Source: Scatosoma sp045655705 | GTDB taxonomy: Bacteria; Bacillota; Clostridia; Christensenellales; Borkfalkiaceae | DNA length: 6,322 bases | Reading direction: 5' to 3' | Assembly (NCBI GenBank): GCA_045655705.1 | Contig: JAZOPU010000145.1 | Location: forward strand, 1-6,322 | Shown here: piece by piece, positions 1-6,306 of the stretch | Numbering within the stretch: position 1 is the stretch's first letter | Layout: the number at the start of each line of letters is the position of its first letter | Program-made: the position numbers and the translations under genes | The notes under the pieces: model-generated | Told to the model about the DNA's origin: nothing | Seen by the model: only the letters and a program-made list of their open reading frames with translations | Database searches by the model: none

Positions 1-4
1 TTTT

Positions 5-1471
5 TTATACTTGTCTTTGCGGTTCGCAGGTTAAGTGCATACCCAGCGATTTGAACGTGCGCTCGTCGACGTGTGAAAGAATGACCGTAGAGTGCACTTC
101 GCAGTTTTTAAGTTTTTCGATTTGTTCCACCGCGCGTTTTGCCATGGGATCGGTTACCGCGCAAATGGCAAGTGCCATTAAAATTTCGTCCGTGTGCAAG
201 AGCGGATTGACTGCGCCCATGTGTTTGACTTTAAGCTGTTGAATAGGTTCAATGATCGTGGGGGAAATGAGCTCGATTTTATCGTCGATACCGCCCAAGG
301 CTTTGAGTGCGTTGAGAATTGCCGCCGCGCTCGCGCCCAAGAGCTTGCCCGTTTTACCCGTTACGATACGCCCATCGTTAATTTCGATTGCCACTGCGGG
401 TGCGCCCGTTTGTTCGGCTTTTTCAAGCGCCGCCGCCACCGTCAAACGATCGCTTGTGGAAATGCCCGATTTACTCATTAAAAGTTCTATTTTGGAAACG
501 ACGTCTTTGCTAATCCTGCCACGTCTTGCGTCGCATTGCGCTACAAAGTACCGACGGATAATTTCCGCGTTGGAAGCTTTTTTGCAGGCTTCGTCGTCTA
601 CGATACAAAAGCCCGCCATATTCACGCCCATATCCGTGGGGGATTTATAGGGGGAATAGCCCAAAATGCGTTCGAGCATTGCCGAAACCACGGGGAAAAT
701 TTCCACGTCGCGGTTATAATTGACGGCGAGCGTTTGATAGGCTTCCATGTGATAGGGGTCTATCATATTCACGTCTGCAAGGTCTGCCGTTGCCGCCTCG
801 TAGGCTACGTTGACGGGGTGGGAAAGGGGTAAATTCCAAACGGGGAACGTTTCAAATTTCGCATAGCCCGCTTTCACACCGCGTTGGTTTTCGTGGTAGA
901 GCTGGGAAAGGCAGGTCGCCATTTTTCCGCTACCAGGGCCAGGCGCGGTTACGATTACGAGCTTTCTCGTCGTGGGTACGTATTCGTTTTTGCCATACCC
1001 GTCTTCCGAAACGATTTTTTGCACGTCGGAAGGATATCCTTCGATTGCGTAGTGTTTATATACGTTGATACCCAAGTTGTTCAGGCGTTTGATAAAACCG
1101 TCCACCGCGGGCTGGGGCTGATACATGGTCATAACCACGCTACCCACGTATAAGCCTTGGCTTTTGAAAATATCAATCAGGCGAATGACGTCCGCGTCGT
1201 AGGTGATGCCAAGGTCGCTACGGTACTTGTTTTTGATAATATCGTTCGCGCTGATAACGACGAGTATTTCCGCAACGTCTTTAAGCTTTAAGAGCATTTT
1301 GATTTTACTGTCCGGCTCAAACCCGGGCAACACGCGGGAGGCGTGGTAGTCGTCGAAAAGCTTACCGCCAAATTCAAGGTACAGCTTGTCCCCGAACGCG
1401 TCGATACGCTCTTGTATGTTCTCCGATTGCATGGAAAGATATTTTTTATTGTCAAACCCAATCACGTTCAT
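5..1471 (-). CDS. UPF0371 / DUF1846 family protein, function unknown
   Basis: This 488-residue protein is a full-length member of the UPF0371 (DUF1846) family, whose members are usually about 490-500 residues. No biochemical role is firmly established for the family, so none is given here. The recognisable family stretches are the N-terminal MNVIGFDNKKYLSMQSENI, the glycine-rich TAPGPGSGKM at residues 175-184, which resembles a P-loop, the block YAKFETFPVWNLPLSHPVN at 203-221, and GYSPYKSPTDMGVNMAG at 271-287. There is no signal peptide or membrane segment, so it is probably cytosolic. The ATG start is supported by a GGAGG site eight bases upstream and by a strong promoter at 1501-1529. The TAA stop lies only four bases from the window edge, so its terminator and any co-transcribed gene downstream cannot be seen. 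The family call is secure; whether the glycine-rich loop binds a nucleotide is only a guess. Confidence 0.93.
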   Translation of the reverse strand: MNVIGFDNKKYLSMQSENIQERIDAFGDKLYLEFGGKLFDDYHASRVLPGFEPDSKIKMLLKLKDVAEILVVISANDIIKNKYRSDLGITYDADVIRLIDIFKSQGLYVGSVVMTMYQPQPAVDGFIKRLNNLGINVYKHYAIEGYPSDVQKIVSEDGYGKNEYVPTTRKLVIVTAPGPGSGKMATCLSQLYHENQRGVKAGYAKFETFPVWNLPLSHPVNVAYEAATADLADVNMIDPYHMEAYQTLAVNYNRDVEIFPVVSAMLERILGYSPYKSPTDMGVNMAGFCIVDDEACKKASNAEIIRRYFVAQCDARRGRISKDVVSKIELLMSKSGISTSDRLTVAAALEKAEQTGAPAVAIEINDGRIVTGKTGKLLGASAAAILNALKALGGIDDKIELISPTIIEPIQQLKVKHMGAVNPLLHTDEILMALAICAVTDPMAKRAVEQIEKLKNCEVHSTVILSHVDERTFKSLGMHLTCEPQRQV

Positions 1472-1500
1472 TCGTATTGCCTCCGCACACTATCTTATAT

Positions 1501-1529
1501 ATTGTAGCAAAAAAAACTGTAATTGTCAA
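1501..1529 (-). promoter_or_regulatory. Sigma-A promoter of the UPF0371 gene
   Basis: Read on the minus strand, TTGACA (1524-1529) and TACAAT (1501-1506) are separated by exactly 17 bases that include a run of eight T. Transcription would begin near 1494, giving a leader of about 22 bases with GGAGG before the ATG at 1471. It lies downstream of the Nudix terminator, so the UPF0371 gene can be transcribed on its own. Confidence 0.85.
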
Positions 1530-1569
1530 CGCTTGGGCAGGGCTTTCCCGTGGGTTTGGGGAAAAATAT

Positions 1570-1601
1570 TTTACCGCCCCGAACGCGTTCGGGGCGGTAA
1601 A
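1570..1601 (-). terminator. Rho-independent terminator of the Nudix gene
   Basis: This is a perfect 32-base palindrome centred on ACGCGT, made of TTTACCGCCCCGAA and its complement. It starts two bases after the Nudix TAA stop and, on the minus strand, is followed by ATATTTTT. The GC-rich stem plus the U-rich tail is a textbook intrinsic terminator. On the plus strand the stem is also followed, after GGTTAGA, by a T run, but no plus-strand gene ends here. It insulates the UPF0371 gene from the Nudix transcript. Confidence 0.88.
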
Positions 1602-1603
1602 GG

Positions 1604-2098
1604 TTAGATTTTTTTCTTTAATTCGCGGACGGCGTTGGAAAGGAAAAATTCCGCCGTCGTGCCTTTGCGGATAAGCGCAAGCGCTTCTTCGGGCGTGCAC
1701 CAGCGTGCTTCGGATACTTCGTCTTCTTGCAGTTTTATCGGCGCTTCTTCCACGATTACGATAAAGTTTAGCATCAAAAGTTCTTTCTTTGAATGATAAC
1801 GAGAAGACATATATTTTGCCTTGACAACCGACAGCCCAAGCTCTTCCTTGATCTCGCGCGGGATCGTCTTTTCCGCGTTTTCGCCTTTTTTGATATAGCC
1901 TGCAAATAAAATGAAATCGTCGTCTTCTACGTGCTTGGCAAGCAGGATTTTATCTTGCGCGCGGTTGGTTACTACCATCGACACCGCAACGGGGAATTGC
2001 GGGAACATATATTCTTCGCATTTTCCGCAATAGGGGATTAAGCCTTCGTTTTCGCAAAAACGGAGCGTTAGTTTTTGTCCGCATTCTCTACAATACAT
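1604..2098 (-). CDS. Nudix hydrolase with N-terminal zinc ribbon
   Basis: This 164-residue protein hydrolyses a nucleoside-diphosphate-linked substrate, judging from its complete Nudix box. The box runs from G67 to L89: G67, E73, R81, E82, E85, E86 and G88 all fit GX5EX7REUXEEXGU, so the magnesium-binding glutamates are present. Before it lies a small zinc ribbon with C3 and C6 (YCRECG) and C24 and C27 (YCGKCE). That architecture recalls the end of NudC-type NADH pyrophosphatases. The NudC signature that should follow the box, SQPWPFP, is replaced by SSRYHSKKE at 99-107, so the substrate may differ. An ATG start is supported by AAAGGAG eight bases upstream and a promoter at 2121-2149. It is a single-gene unit ended by the hairpin at 1570-1601. 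The superfamily call is firm; the substrate is unknown. Confidence 0.93.
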   Translation of the reverse strand: MYCRECGQKLTLRFCENEGLIPYCGKCEEYMFPQFPVAVSMVVTNRAQDKILLAKHVEDDDFILFAGYIKKGENAEKTIPREIKEELGLSVVKAKYMSSRYHSKKELLMLNFIVIVEEAPIKLQEDEVSEARWCTPEEALALIRKGTTAEFFLSNAVRELKKKI

Positions 2099-2120
2099 AA
2101 TTTTCTCTCCTTTCTATATT

Positions 2121-2149
2121 ATAATACCCTTTTTTTTCGCGTTTGTCAA
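2121..2149 (-). promoter_or_regulatory. Sigma-A promoter of the Nudix gene
   Basis: On the minus strand TTGACA (2144-2149) is followed after 17 bases by TATTAT (2121-2126). An alternative TATAAT starts three bases further downstream, but its 20-base spacing is poor. The AAAGGAG ribosome binding site (2107-2113) lies close behind, so the leader is short. The promoter points away from the ddh promoter within the same AT-rich spacer. Confidence 0.82.
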
Positions 2150-2253
2150 CAGGGAAAGGAAAATTTTTACAAAAAATTATTTCCAAGCGGTATTTATAAA
2201 CAAATTGCATAGTAGATATAAAAAAATAGTAAAAATATTTTATGCGCGAGTGC

Positions 2254-2282
2254 TTGAAAAAAGTACGCCTATATGTTATAAT
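2254..2282 (+). promoter_or_regulatory. Sigma-A promoter of ddh
   Basis: TTGAAA (2254-2259) and TATAAT (2277-2282) are separated by 17 bases. A and T runs at about 2219-2243 just upstream of the -35 box look like an UP element that would strengthen it. Transcription from about 2289 gives a leader near 25 bases, with AGAGGA (2301-2306) as the ribosome binding site. There is no room for a lysine riboswitch, so any control of ddh would be at the promoter. Confidence 0.85.
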
Positions 2283-2313
2283 TTAATATACAAAGCAAAA
2301 AGAGGAAGAAAAA

Positions 2314-3297
2314 ATGAGTATTCGTATCGGCATTTACGGCTATGGAAACCTTGGGCGGGGCGTGGAGCTTGCAATCGCGCAAAACGTAGATATGCAGGCG
2401 GTGGGCGTGTTTACGCGCCGTGATCCGTCTACGCTTAAAACGCTTACGGGCGTGAAAGCTTATAGCGCGGAGCAAGCTTTGGAAATGCAAAAGGATATCG
2501 ACGTTATGATACTTTGCGGGGGTAGCTCGACTGACCTGCCCGTGCAAACGCCCGCACTTGCCAAGCATTTTAATCTCGTGGACAGCTTTGACACGCACGC
2601 GAAAATCCCCGCGCATCTTCAAAACGTGGACGACGTGGCAAAACAAGCAAATACCGTTGCGGTGATTTCCGCGGGGTGGGACCCTGGTATGTTCTCTATT
2701 GCGCGTTTATACGGTAGCGCAGTTTTGCCCCAAGGCAAAGATTATACCTTTTGGGGTAAGGGCGTGAGTCAAGGACATTCGGACGCGATACGCCGTATCG
2801 ACGGAGTGGCGGACGCAAAACAATACACCATACCTATGGAAGACGCGCTTTCCGCGGTGCGCAAGGGTGAAACGCCTACGCTTTCGACGGGGCAAAAACA
2901 CAGACGTGAGTGTTTCGTGGTTGCAAAGGAGGGCGCGGACAAACAGCGCATTGAAAAGGAAATCAAGACCATGCCCAACTATTTCGCGGACTACGAAACG
3001 ACGGTGCATTTCATATCCCAACAAGAGCTTAATGAAAAACACGGCGGACTTCCGCACGGGGGCGTGGTGATCCGTAACGGTGTTACGGGCGTAAACGGCG
3101 AACACAAACATAGCGTGGAATACGGTTTGAAACTGCAATCCAACGCGGAATTTACCGCTTCGGTGCTCGTGGCGTGTGCAAGAGCCGTCTACCGTTTAAG
3201 CCAAGATCGTGCATACGGTTGCAAGACGTTATTTGATATTCCGCCCGTGTACTTATCGGCGCAAACGCGGGAAGAGCTTATTCAAAGTATACTGTAA
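2314..3297 (+). CDS. ddh: meso-diaminopimelate dehydrogenase
   Basis: This enzyme makes meso-2,6-diaminopimelate in one step by NADPH-dependent reductive amination of L-2-amino-6-oxopimelate (tetrahydrodipicolinate). It bypasses the succinylase or acetylase branches and supplies peptidoglycan and lysine synthesis in the cytosol. The 327-residue length and sequence fit the Corynebacterium-type (type I) enzyme. A Rossmann dinucleotide loop GYGNLGRG lies at 9-16, with RR at 35-36 placed to favour NADPH. Family blocks follow in order: VDSFDTH at 89-95, STGWDPGMFS-like SAGWDPGMFS at 119-128, TFWGKGVSQGHSDA at 145-158, RRECFVVA at 197-204, and LPHGG at 246-250. The closing substrate-site asparagine is N277 in SNAEFTAS. 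The ATG is backed by AGAGGA eight bases upstream. It is transcribed alone from its own promoter and ends in the hairpin at 3301-3331. No lysine pathway gene lies next to it in this window. Confidence 0.96.
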   Translation: MSIRIGIYGYGNLGRGVELAIAQNVDMQAVGVFTRRDPSTLKTLTGVKAYSAEQALEMQKDIDVMILCGGSSTDLPVQTPALAKHFNLVDSFDTHAKIPAHLQNVDDVAKQANTVAVISAGWDPGMFSIARLYGSAVLPQGKDYTFWGKGVSQGHSDAIRRIDGVADAKQYTIPMEDALSAVRKGETPTLSTGQKHRRECFVVAKEGADKQRIEKEIKTMPNYFADYETTVHFISQQELNEKHGGLPHGGVVIRNGVTGVNGEHKHSVEYGLKLQSNAEFTASVLVACARAVYRLSQDRAYGCKTLFDIPPVYLSAQTREELIQSIL

Positions 3298-3300
3298 ATA

Positions 3301-3334
3301 AAAATTCCTTTCCAACTCGGAAAGGAATTTTTTT
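3301..3334. terminator. Bidirectional intrinsic terminator between ddh and radA
   Basis: A 13-base perfect stem (AAAATTCCTTTCC, 3301-3313, with its complement at 3319-3331) closes a five-base loop AACTC and runs into TTT on the plus strand, three bases after the ddh stop. On the minus strand the same stem ends in ATTTTTATTT and starts directly after the radA TAG stop at 3335. It therefore can end both convergent units. Confidence 0.88.
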
Positions 3335-4720
3335 CTAAACGGTAGGTGTAAGATTTAGATGTTTTACCATTTGCGTGACGTATTGGACGGGGACAAGTTC
3401 TATCTTGTCTTCGTATTTTTTACACGCTTTTACGTTTTTTGCGGGCAAGATTACCCGTTTAAAGCCCGTTTTGATACATTCGTTCACGCGCTTGTCCGCA
3501 TAGCTTACGGGGCGTACTTCGCCCGTTAAGCCTACTTCGCCAAACACCGCTGTGTATTTGTCGATGGCAACGTCCGTCGCCGCGCTCGCGAGCGCGGCGC
3601 AAATGGCAAGGTCGACCGACGGCTCGCCAAGCTTGATACCGCCCATCGCGTTGATATATACGTCCGCGTTGTAAAAGGGGATAGAGCAACGCTTTTCAAG
3701 TACCGCAATGAGTACCACGAGTTTGTTATAGTCCACGCCAAGGCTCATTCGTCTAGGATTGCCGTAGGGGGTGCGGGAAATGAGCGTTTGTATCTCCACG
3801 CTCATACAACGGTTACCGCTTTCCGACGGCGTTACTGCCGAGCCTGCGGCAATACCGCGCGTGTCCGAAAGAAATAGTCCCGAATAGTCGGAAACGCTTT
3901 TTATTCCCGTGTCCGTCATTTCAAACACGCCCACTTCCTGTGCCGAGCCGAAACGGTTTTTCACCGCGCGGAGTAAACGGAAATTGTCTTCTTGCTGACC
4001 CTCAAAATACAGCACCGTGTCCATAATATGCTCTAACACTTTCGGGCCTGCAAGCGCGCCTTCCTTGGTTACGTGTCCGATAATGAAAAAGGTGATATTG
4101 TTCGCCTTGGCAATGCGCATAAGCTTGGCGGCACATTCGCGTACCTGTCCTACGCTCCCCGCCGCGCCCGTAAGCGTTTCCGTGTAAATGGCTTGCACGG
4201 AGTCGATAATAACGAATTTTGCGCTCGAAAGCTCCGTTTCGATATCTTCCAAACAAGTTTCGTTGAGAAGTAACAAGTTTTCCGAGTTTAATCCCAAACG
4301 CTCGCAACGCATTTTCACCTGCGCACAGCTTTCTTCTGCGGAAACGTAGAGCACGGGCTCTTTGCTGGCAAGGTGCGCCGCTACCTGCGTGAGCAGGGTG
4401 GATTTGCCGATACCCGGGTCTCCGCCGAGCAAAACGAGCGAACCGCGGACGATACCCCCGCCGAGCACCGTGTCGAATTCTTGAATACCGCTTTGCACGC
4501 GGTCGAATTTTTCATAGCCGATTTTGGAAAGGGGCAACGCGCGCGTTTTCATAGCCGAAACGCCTTGCCTTGCAGTGGGCGCTTCCACGGCGCGAACCGT
4601 TTCTTCTTGCATGGTATTGAAATTCCCGCAATCGGGGCATTTCCCCAGCCATTTAGGCGTGGTATACCCGCACTGCGTGCAAACGAATTGCGTGGTGGGG
4701 GCTTTGGTGGATTTGGGCAT
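3335..4720 (-). CDS. radA: DNA repair protein RadA (Sms)
   Basis: RadA is a RecA-like, DnaB-type helicase that helps RecA process recombination intermediates by extending strand exchange during DNA repair. The 461-residue protein is full length. It has a four-cysteine zinc finger (C14, C17, C28, C31, as CTQCG and CPDCG), the Walker A loop GGDPGIGKST at 99-108, Walker B FVIIDS at 169-174, the RadA signature KNRFG at 254-258, and a C-terminal Lon-like domain from about 290, including GGIKLGEPSVDLA at 360-372. The start at 4720 is chosen over an in-frame ATG at 4765 because AAAGGAG lies just before MPKSTKAP and family members begin close to the zinc finger. It is the last gene of the rqcP-ispDF-radA operon, 75 bases behind ispDF, and its stop abuts the shared terminator. 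I see no strong promoter of its own. Confidence 0.97.
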   Translation of the reverse strand: MPKSTKAPTTQFVCTQCGYTTPKWLGKCPDCGNFNTMQEETVRAVEAPTARQGVSAMKTRALPLSKIGYEKFDRVQSGIQEFDTVLGGGIVRGSLVLLGGDPGIGKSTLLTQVAAHLASKEPVLYVSAEESCAQVKMRCERLGLNSENLLLLNETCLEDIETELSSAKFVIIDSVQAIYTETLTGAAGSVGQVRECAAKLMRIAKANNITFFIIGHVTKEGALAGPKVLEHIMDTVLYFEGQQEDNFRLLRAVKNRFGSAQEVGVFEMTDTGIKSVSDYSGLFLSDTRGIAAGSAVTPSESGNRCMSVEIQTLISRTPYGNPRRMSLGVDYNKLVVLIAVLEKRCSIPFYNADVYINAMGGIKLGEPSVDLAICAALASAATDVAIDKYTAVFGEVGLTGEVRPVSYADKRVNECIKTGFKRVILPAKNVKACKKYEDKIELVPVQYVTQMVKHLNLTPTV

Positions 4721-4795
4721 AGAGTTCTCCTTTTGAGTGAAATTTTTCGCTTTGACGCAAGTCAATACTTCACTTTTGCTTAAACCGCAAATACT
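4721..4795 (-). other. ispDF-radA spacer with a direct and an inverted repeat
   Basis: The 75-base gap between the ispDF stop and the radA start carries a 12-base direct repeat, AATACTTCACTT on the plus strand, at 4764-4775 and 4790-4801; the second copy includes the ispDF stop codon. Next to the first copy is the inverted repeat TTGAC-GCAA-GTCAA (4752-4765). The radA ribosome binding site AAAGGAG lies at the other end. No convincing -10 box follows the TTGAC element, so I do not call a radA promoter. The inverted repeat could form a small mRNA hairpin. Confidence 0.6.
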
Positions 4796-5923
4796 TCACT
4801 TGTTTTCAATAAGCGCGTAGGCGTTTACCGTGATGCCTTTGCCTTCGCCGATATAGCCAAGTCCTTCGTTCGTGCCTGCGGAGATGCCTACGGCGGTGGG
4901 GTCTATTTTGAGTACGCCTGCAAGCGCGTTTTGCATACGCTCGATATAACTGGAAAGGCGGGGTTTTTCCGCTTGGATCGCAACGGATATATTCTTCACC
5001 TTATATCCGCGTTCATTCAGCATTTCTACGACTTTTTCAAGCAACTGCATAGAGTTGGCGTCTTTAAAATCGGGGTTGGTGTCGGGGAAATAAAAGCCGA
5101 TATCTCTAAGCCCTGCCGAGGATAAAAGCGCGTCCATAACCGCGTGGCAAAGCACGTCGCCGTCGCTGTGCGCTTTAAGTCCGCTCTCCGCGGGGATTTT
5201 GACACCCGCAAGCAGGATATAATCCTGCGCTTTTCCAAAGGCGTGCGTATCTACGCCAAACCCGCAACGAACGGAGTTTTTTGCAAAGTCTTGCGCGTAC
5301 GTCAATTTTATATTCTCGCGCGCGCCCGCGCAAAGACGGGGCGTTCCGCAATAGCGTTTGAAAATAGAAGAATCGTCGGTGTAACCGCTTTCGCCGTTTT
5401 CCTTTGCGCGTTCATAGGCGGACGTGATATTCTCACGGAAAAAGCCCTGCGGGGTTTGCAACTGAAACAGCGCGTCGCGGTTGGGTACGCTTTCGATTTT
5501 ATTATCTCGCGCCACGGCGATTGTGTCCGAGCAGGGGATTGCGCAAATACCGCTTCCGTAAGATTTTACGCTTTGCACGCAATTTTCAATAAGCTCGCGG
5601 GAAACGAACGGGCGCGCACCGTCGTGGATAAGCACGATATCCGATTTCGCTTGCTTTAAGGCGTTATACACCGAAGCACTGCGCGTATCACCTCCAAGCA
5701 CGACCTTTGTGCGCGGGAACGCGTTGCAAAGGGCGGTGATTTCTTGCATATCTTCTTTTGACGAAGTGACGATAATTTCGTCGATCAAAGAAAAATCAAA
5801 CGCGGAAAGCGTTTTTTTAAGTACGCGTTCGCCTTGAAGCGGAACGAGTAGTTTGTTCGTTTCAAAGCCTGCGCGAAGACCCTTGCCTGCGGCGCAAATA
5901 ATGGCACATACGCTGTATTTCAT
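4796..5923 (-). CDS. ispDF: Bifunctional IspD-IspF enzyme of the MEP pathway
   Basis: This protein carries two non-consecutive steps of isoprenoid precursor synthesis. The N-terminal domain (residues 1-216) is IspD, which joins CTP to 2-C-methyl-D-erythritol 4-phosphate. The C-terminal domain (218-375) is IspF, which forms methylerythritol 2,4-cyclodiphosphate with release of CMP. IspD residues visible are AAGKGLRAG at 11-19 with R17, K24, D101 in HDGARPF, R149, T157 in TPQGF and K206 in NIKLT. IspF shows metal ligands D225 and H227 (GVDTHAF) and H252 (AHSDGD), FPDT at 279-282, and GTNEGLG at 350-356. The two domains follow with almost no linker. Translation starts at 5923, where GAGG precedes ATG and the ATG overlaps the rqcP stop as ATGA; a longer in-frame reading to 6097 only overlaps rqcP. 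It sits between rqcP and radA. The third enzyme, IspE, which acts between these two steps, is not in the window. Confidence 0.96.
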   Translation of the reverse strand: MKYSVCAIICAAGKGLRAGFETNKLLVPLQGERVLKKTLSAFDFSLIDEIIVTSSKEDMQEITALCNAFPRTKVVLGGDTRSASVYNALKQAKSDIVLIHDGARPFVSRELIENCVQSVKSYGSGICAIPCSDTIAVARDNKIESVPNRDALFQLQTPQGFFRENITSAYERAKENGESGYTDDSSIFKRYCGTPRLCAGARENIKLTYAQDFAKNSVRCGFGVDTHAFGKAQDYILLAGVKIPAESGLKAHSDGDVLCHAVMDALLSSAGLRDIGFYFPDTNPDFKDANSMQLLEKVVEMLNERGYKVKNISVAIQAEKPRLSSYIERMQNALAGVLKIDPTAVGISAGTNEGLGYIGEGKGITVNAYALIENK

Positions 5924-6162
5924 AAGATTACCTCGTAAAGGCTGGACGCCTCGTCTTTTTTTACCGTTTCTTTGATTTGAAGTATGCGGAATTTTAAACT
6001 GCCCGAAGCGTATAAAATTTCCACTTCGTCGCCGATTTTGATTTTGGTGGCGGGCTTGGCGGGCTTGCCGTTGACAAGCACCTTGTCTTCTCCGCACGCT
6101 TCCTGCGCAACCGTTCTACGCTTTAATATGCGCGATACTTTTAAAATTTTGTCAATTCTCAT
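5920..6162 (-). CDS. rqcP: S4-domain RNA-binding protein RqcP (YabO family)
   Basis: This 80-residue protein matches Bacillus subtilis YabO, renamed RqcP. In that organism it works with RqcH on stalled 50S subunits, helping C-terminal alanine-tail elongation that marks stalled chains for decay. The S4 fold fills roughly residues 1-60: MRIDKILKVSRILKRRTVA at the start, then VLVNGKPAKPATKIKIGDEVEI, the usual S4 loop with NGK and GDEV. A tail KKDEASSLYEVI also fits the family. Length is normal (B. subtilis about 86). AAAGG lies about eight bases before the ATG. It heads the rqcP-ispDF-radA operon and its TGA stop overlaps the ispDF ATG, so translation is likely coupled. In B. subtilis yabO is found next to yabN and yabP, so this neighbourhood differs. 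A more distant Hsp15 relationship is possible but the YabO match is closer. Confidence 0.92.
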   Translation of the reverse strand: MRIDKILKVSRILKRRTVAQEACGEDKVLVNGKPAKPATKIKIGDEVEILYASGSLKFRILQIKETVKKDEASSLYEVIL

Positions 6163-6212
6163 ACCGTACCTTTATTTTTTAAAAAAAAATTTAAATTGCC
6201 TTTCAAAAATGC

Positions 6213-6241
6213 TTGACATCTTTTTTTTCGGGGTTTATAAT
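6213..6241 (+). promoter_or_regulatory. Perfect consensus sigma-A promoter reading out of the window
   Basis: TTGACA (6213-6218) and TATAAT (6236-6241) are both exact, with a 17-base spacer containing a T run. Transcription would start near 6248 and leave the window at the right edge. The served gene is not visible, and no ORF with a ribosome binding site is seen in the last 75 bases. It is divergent to rqcP. Confidence 0.78.
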
Positions 6242-6244
6242 TAG

Positions 6245-6306
6245 ATAATGTATCATTATGCTATCATGGTATAATGTCGCTTAGTGCGCTTTCTTATATA
6301 CATTAT
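6245..6306 (+). repeat. Palindromic AT-rich elements at the outward promoter's start site
   Basis: The stretch begins with the palindrome ATAATG-TAT-CATTAT (6245-6259), overlapping the predicted transcription start. A nine-base arm ATAATGTAT (6245-6253) has its exact complement ATACATTAT at 6298-6306, and a further ATAATG lies at 6271-6276. TATCAT occurs at 6251 and 6262, 11 bases apart. It could be an operator for a repressor or the base of a leader RNA; AT richness makes chance short repeats likely, so the call is tentative. Confidence 0.4.

Noticed and set aside
1452..1700. 82-residue open frame spanning the Nudix terminator
   Set aside because: It runs through the terminator palindrome and the UPF0371 promoter, and overlaps the ends of two secure genes.
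2150..2253. Possible riboswitch or small RNA in the Nudix-ddh spacer
   Set aside because: The region lies between the two -35 boxes, so it is not transcribed as a leader of either gene. It is simply AT-rich, with one imperfect hairpin at 2158-2184.
2707..3138. 143-residue open frame on the minus strand opposite ddh
   Set aside because: Antisense shadow of ddh with no family features.
4721..4765. In-frame extension of RadA to an ATG at 4765, adding 15 residues
   Set aside because: The ATG at 4720 has AAAGGAG at ideal spacing and begins just before the zinc finger as in the family; the extra residues have no family match.
5144..5659. 171-residue open frame on the plus strand opposite ispDF
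   Set aside because: It lies wholly antisense to a secure gene, has no ribosome binding site that I can see and no recognisable domain.
5924..6097. In-frame extension of IspDF to 6097, adding 58 residues
   Set aside because: The extension is arginine-rich, overlaps rqcP in another frame and resembles nothing in IspD. The ATG at 5923 has GAGG before it and starts the IspD fold directly.
6178..6206. TTGAAA-17-TTTAAA as an rqcP promoter on the minus strand
   Set aside because: The -10 match is weak and the start would fall on the ribosome binding site. A TATAAT at 6305-6310 on the minus strand is another option, but its -35 would lie outside the window. The rqcP promoter is left unassigned.
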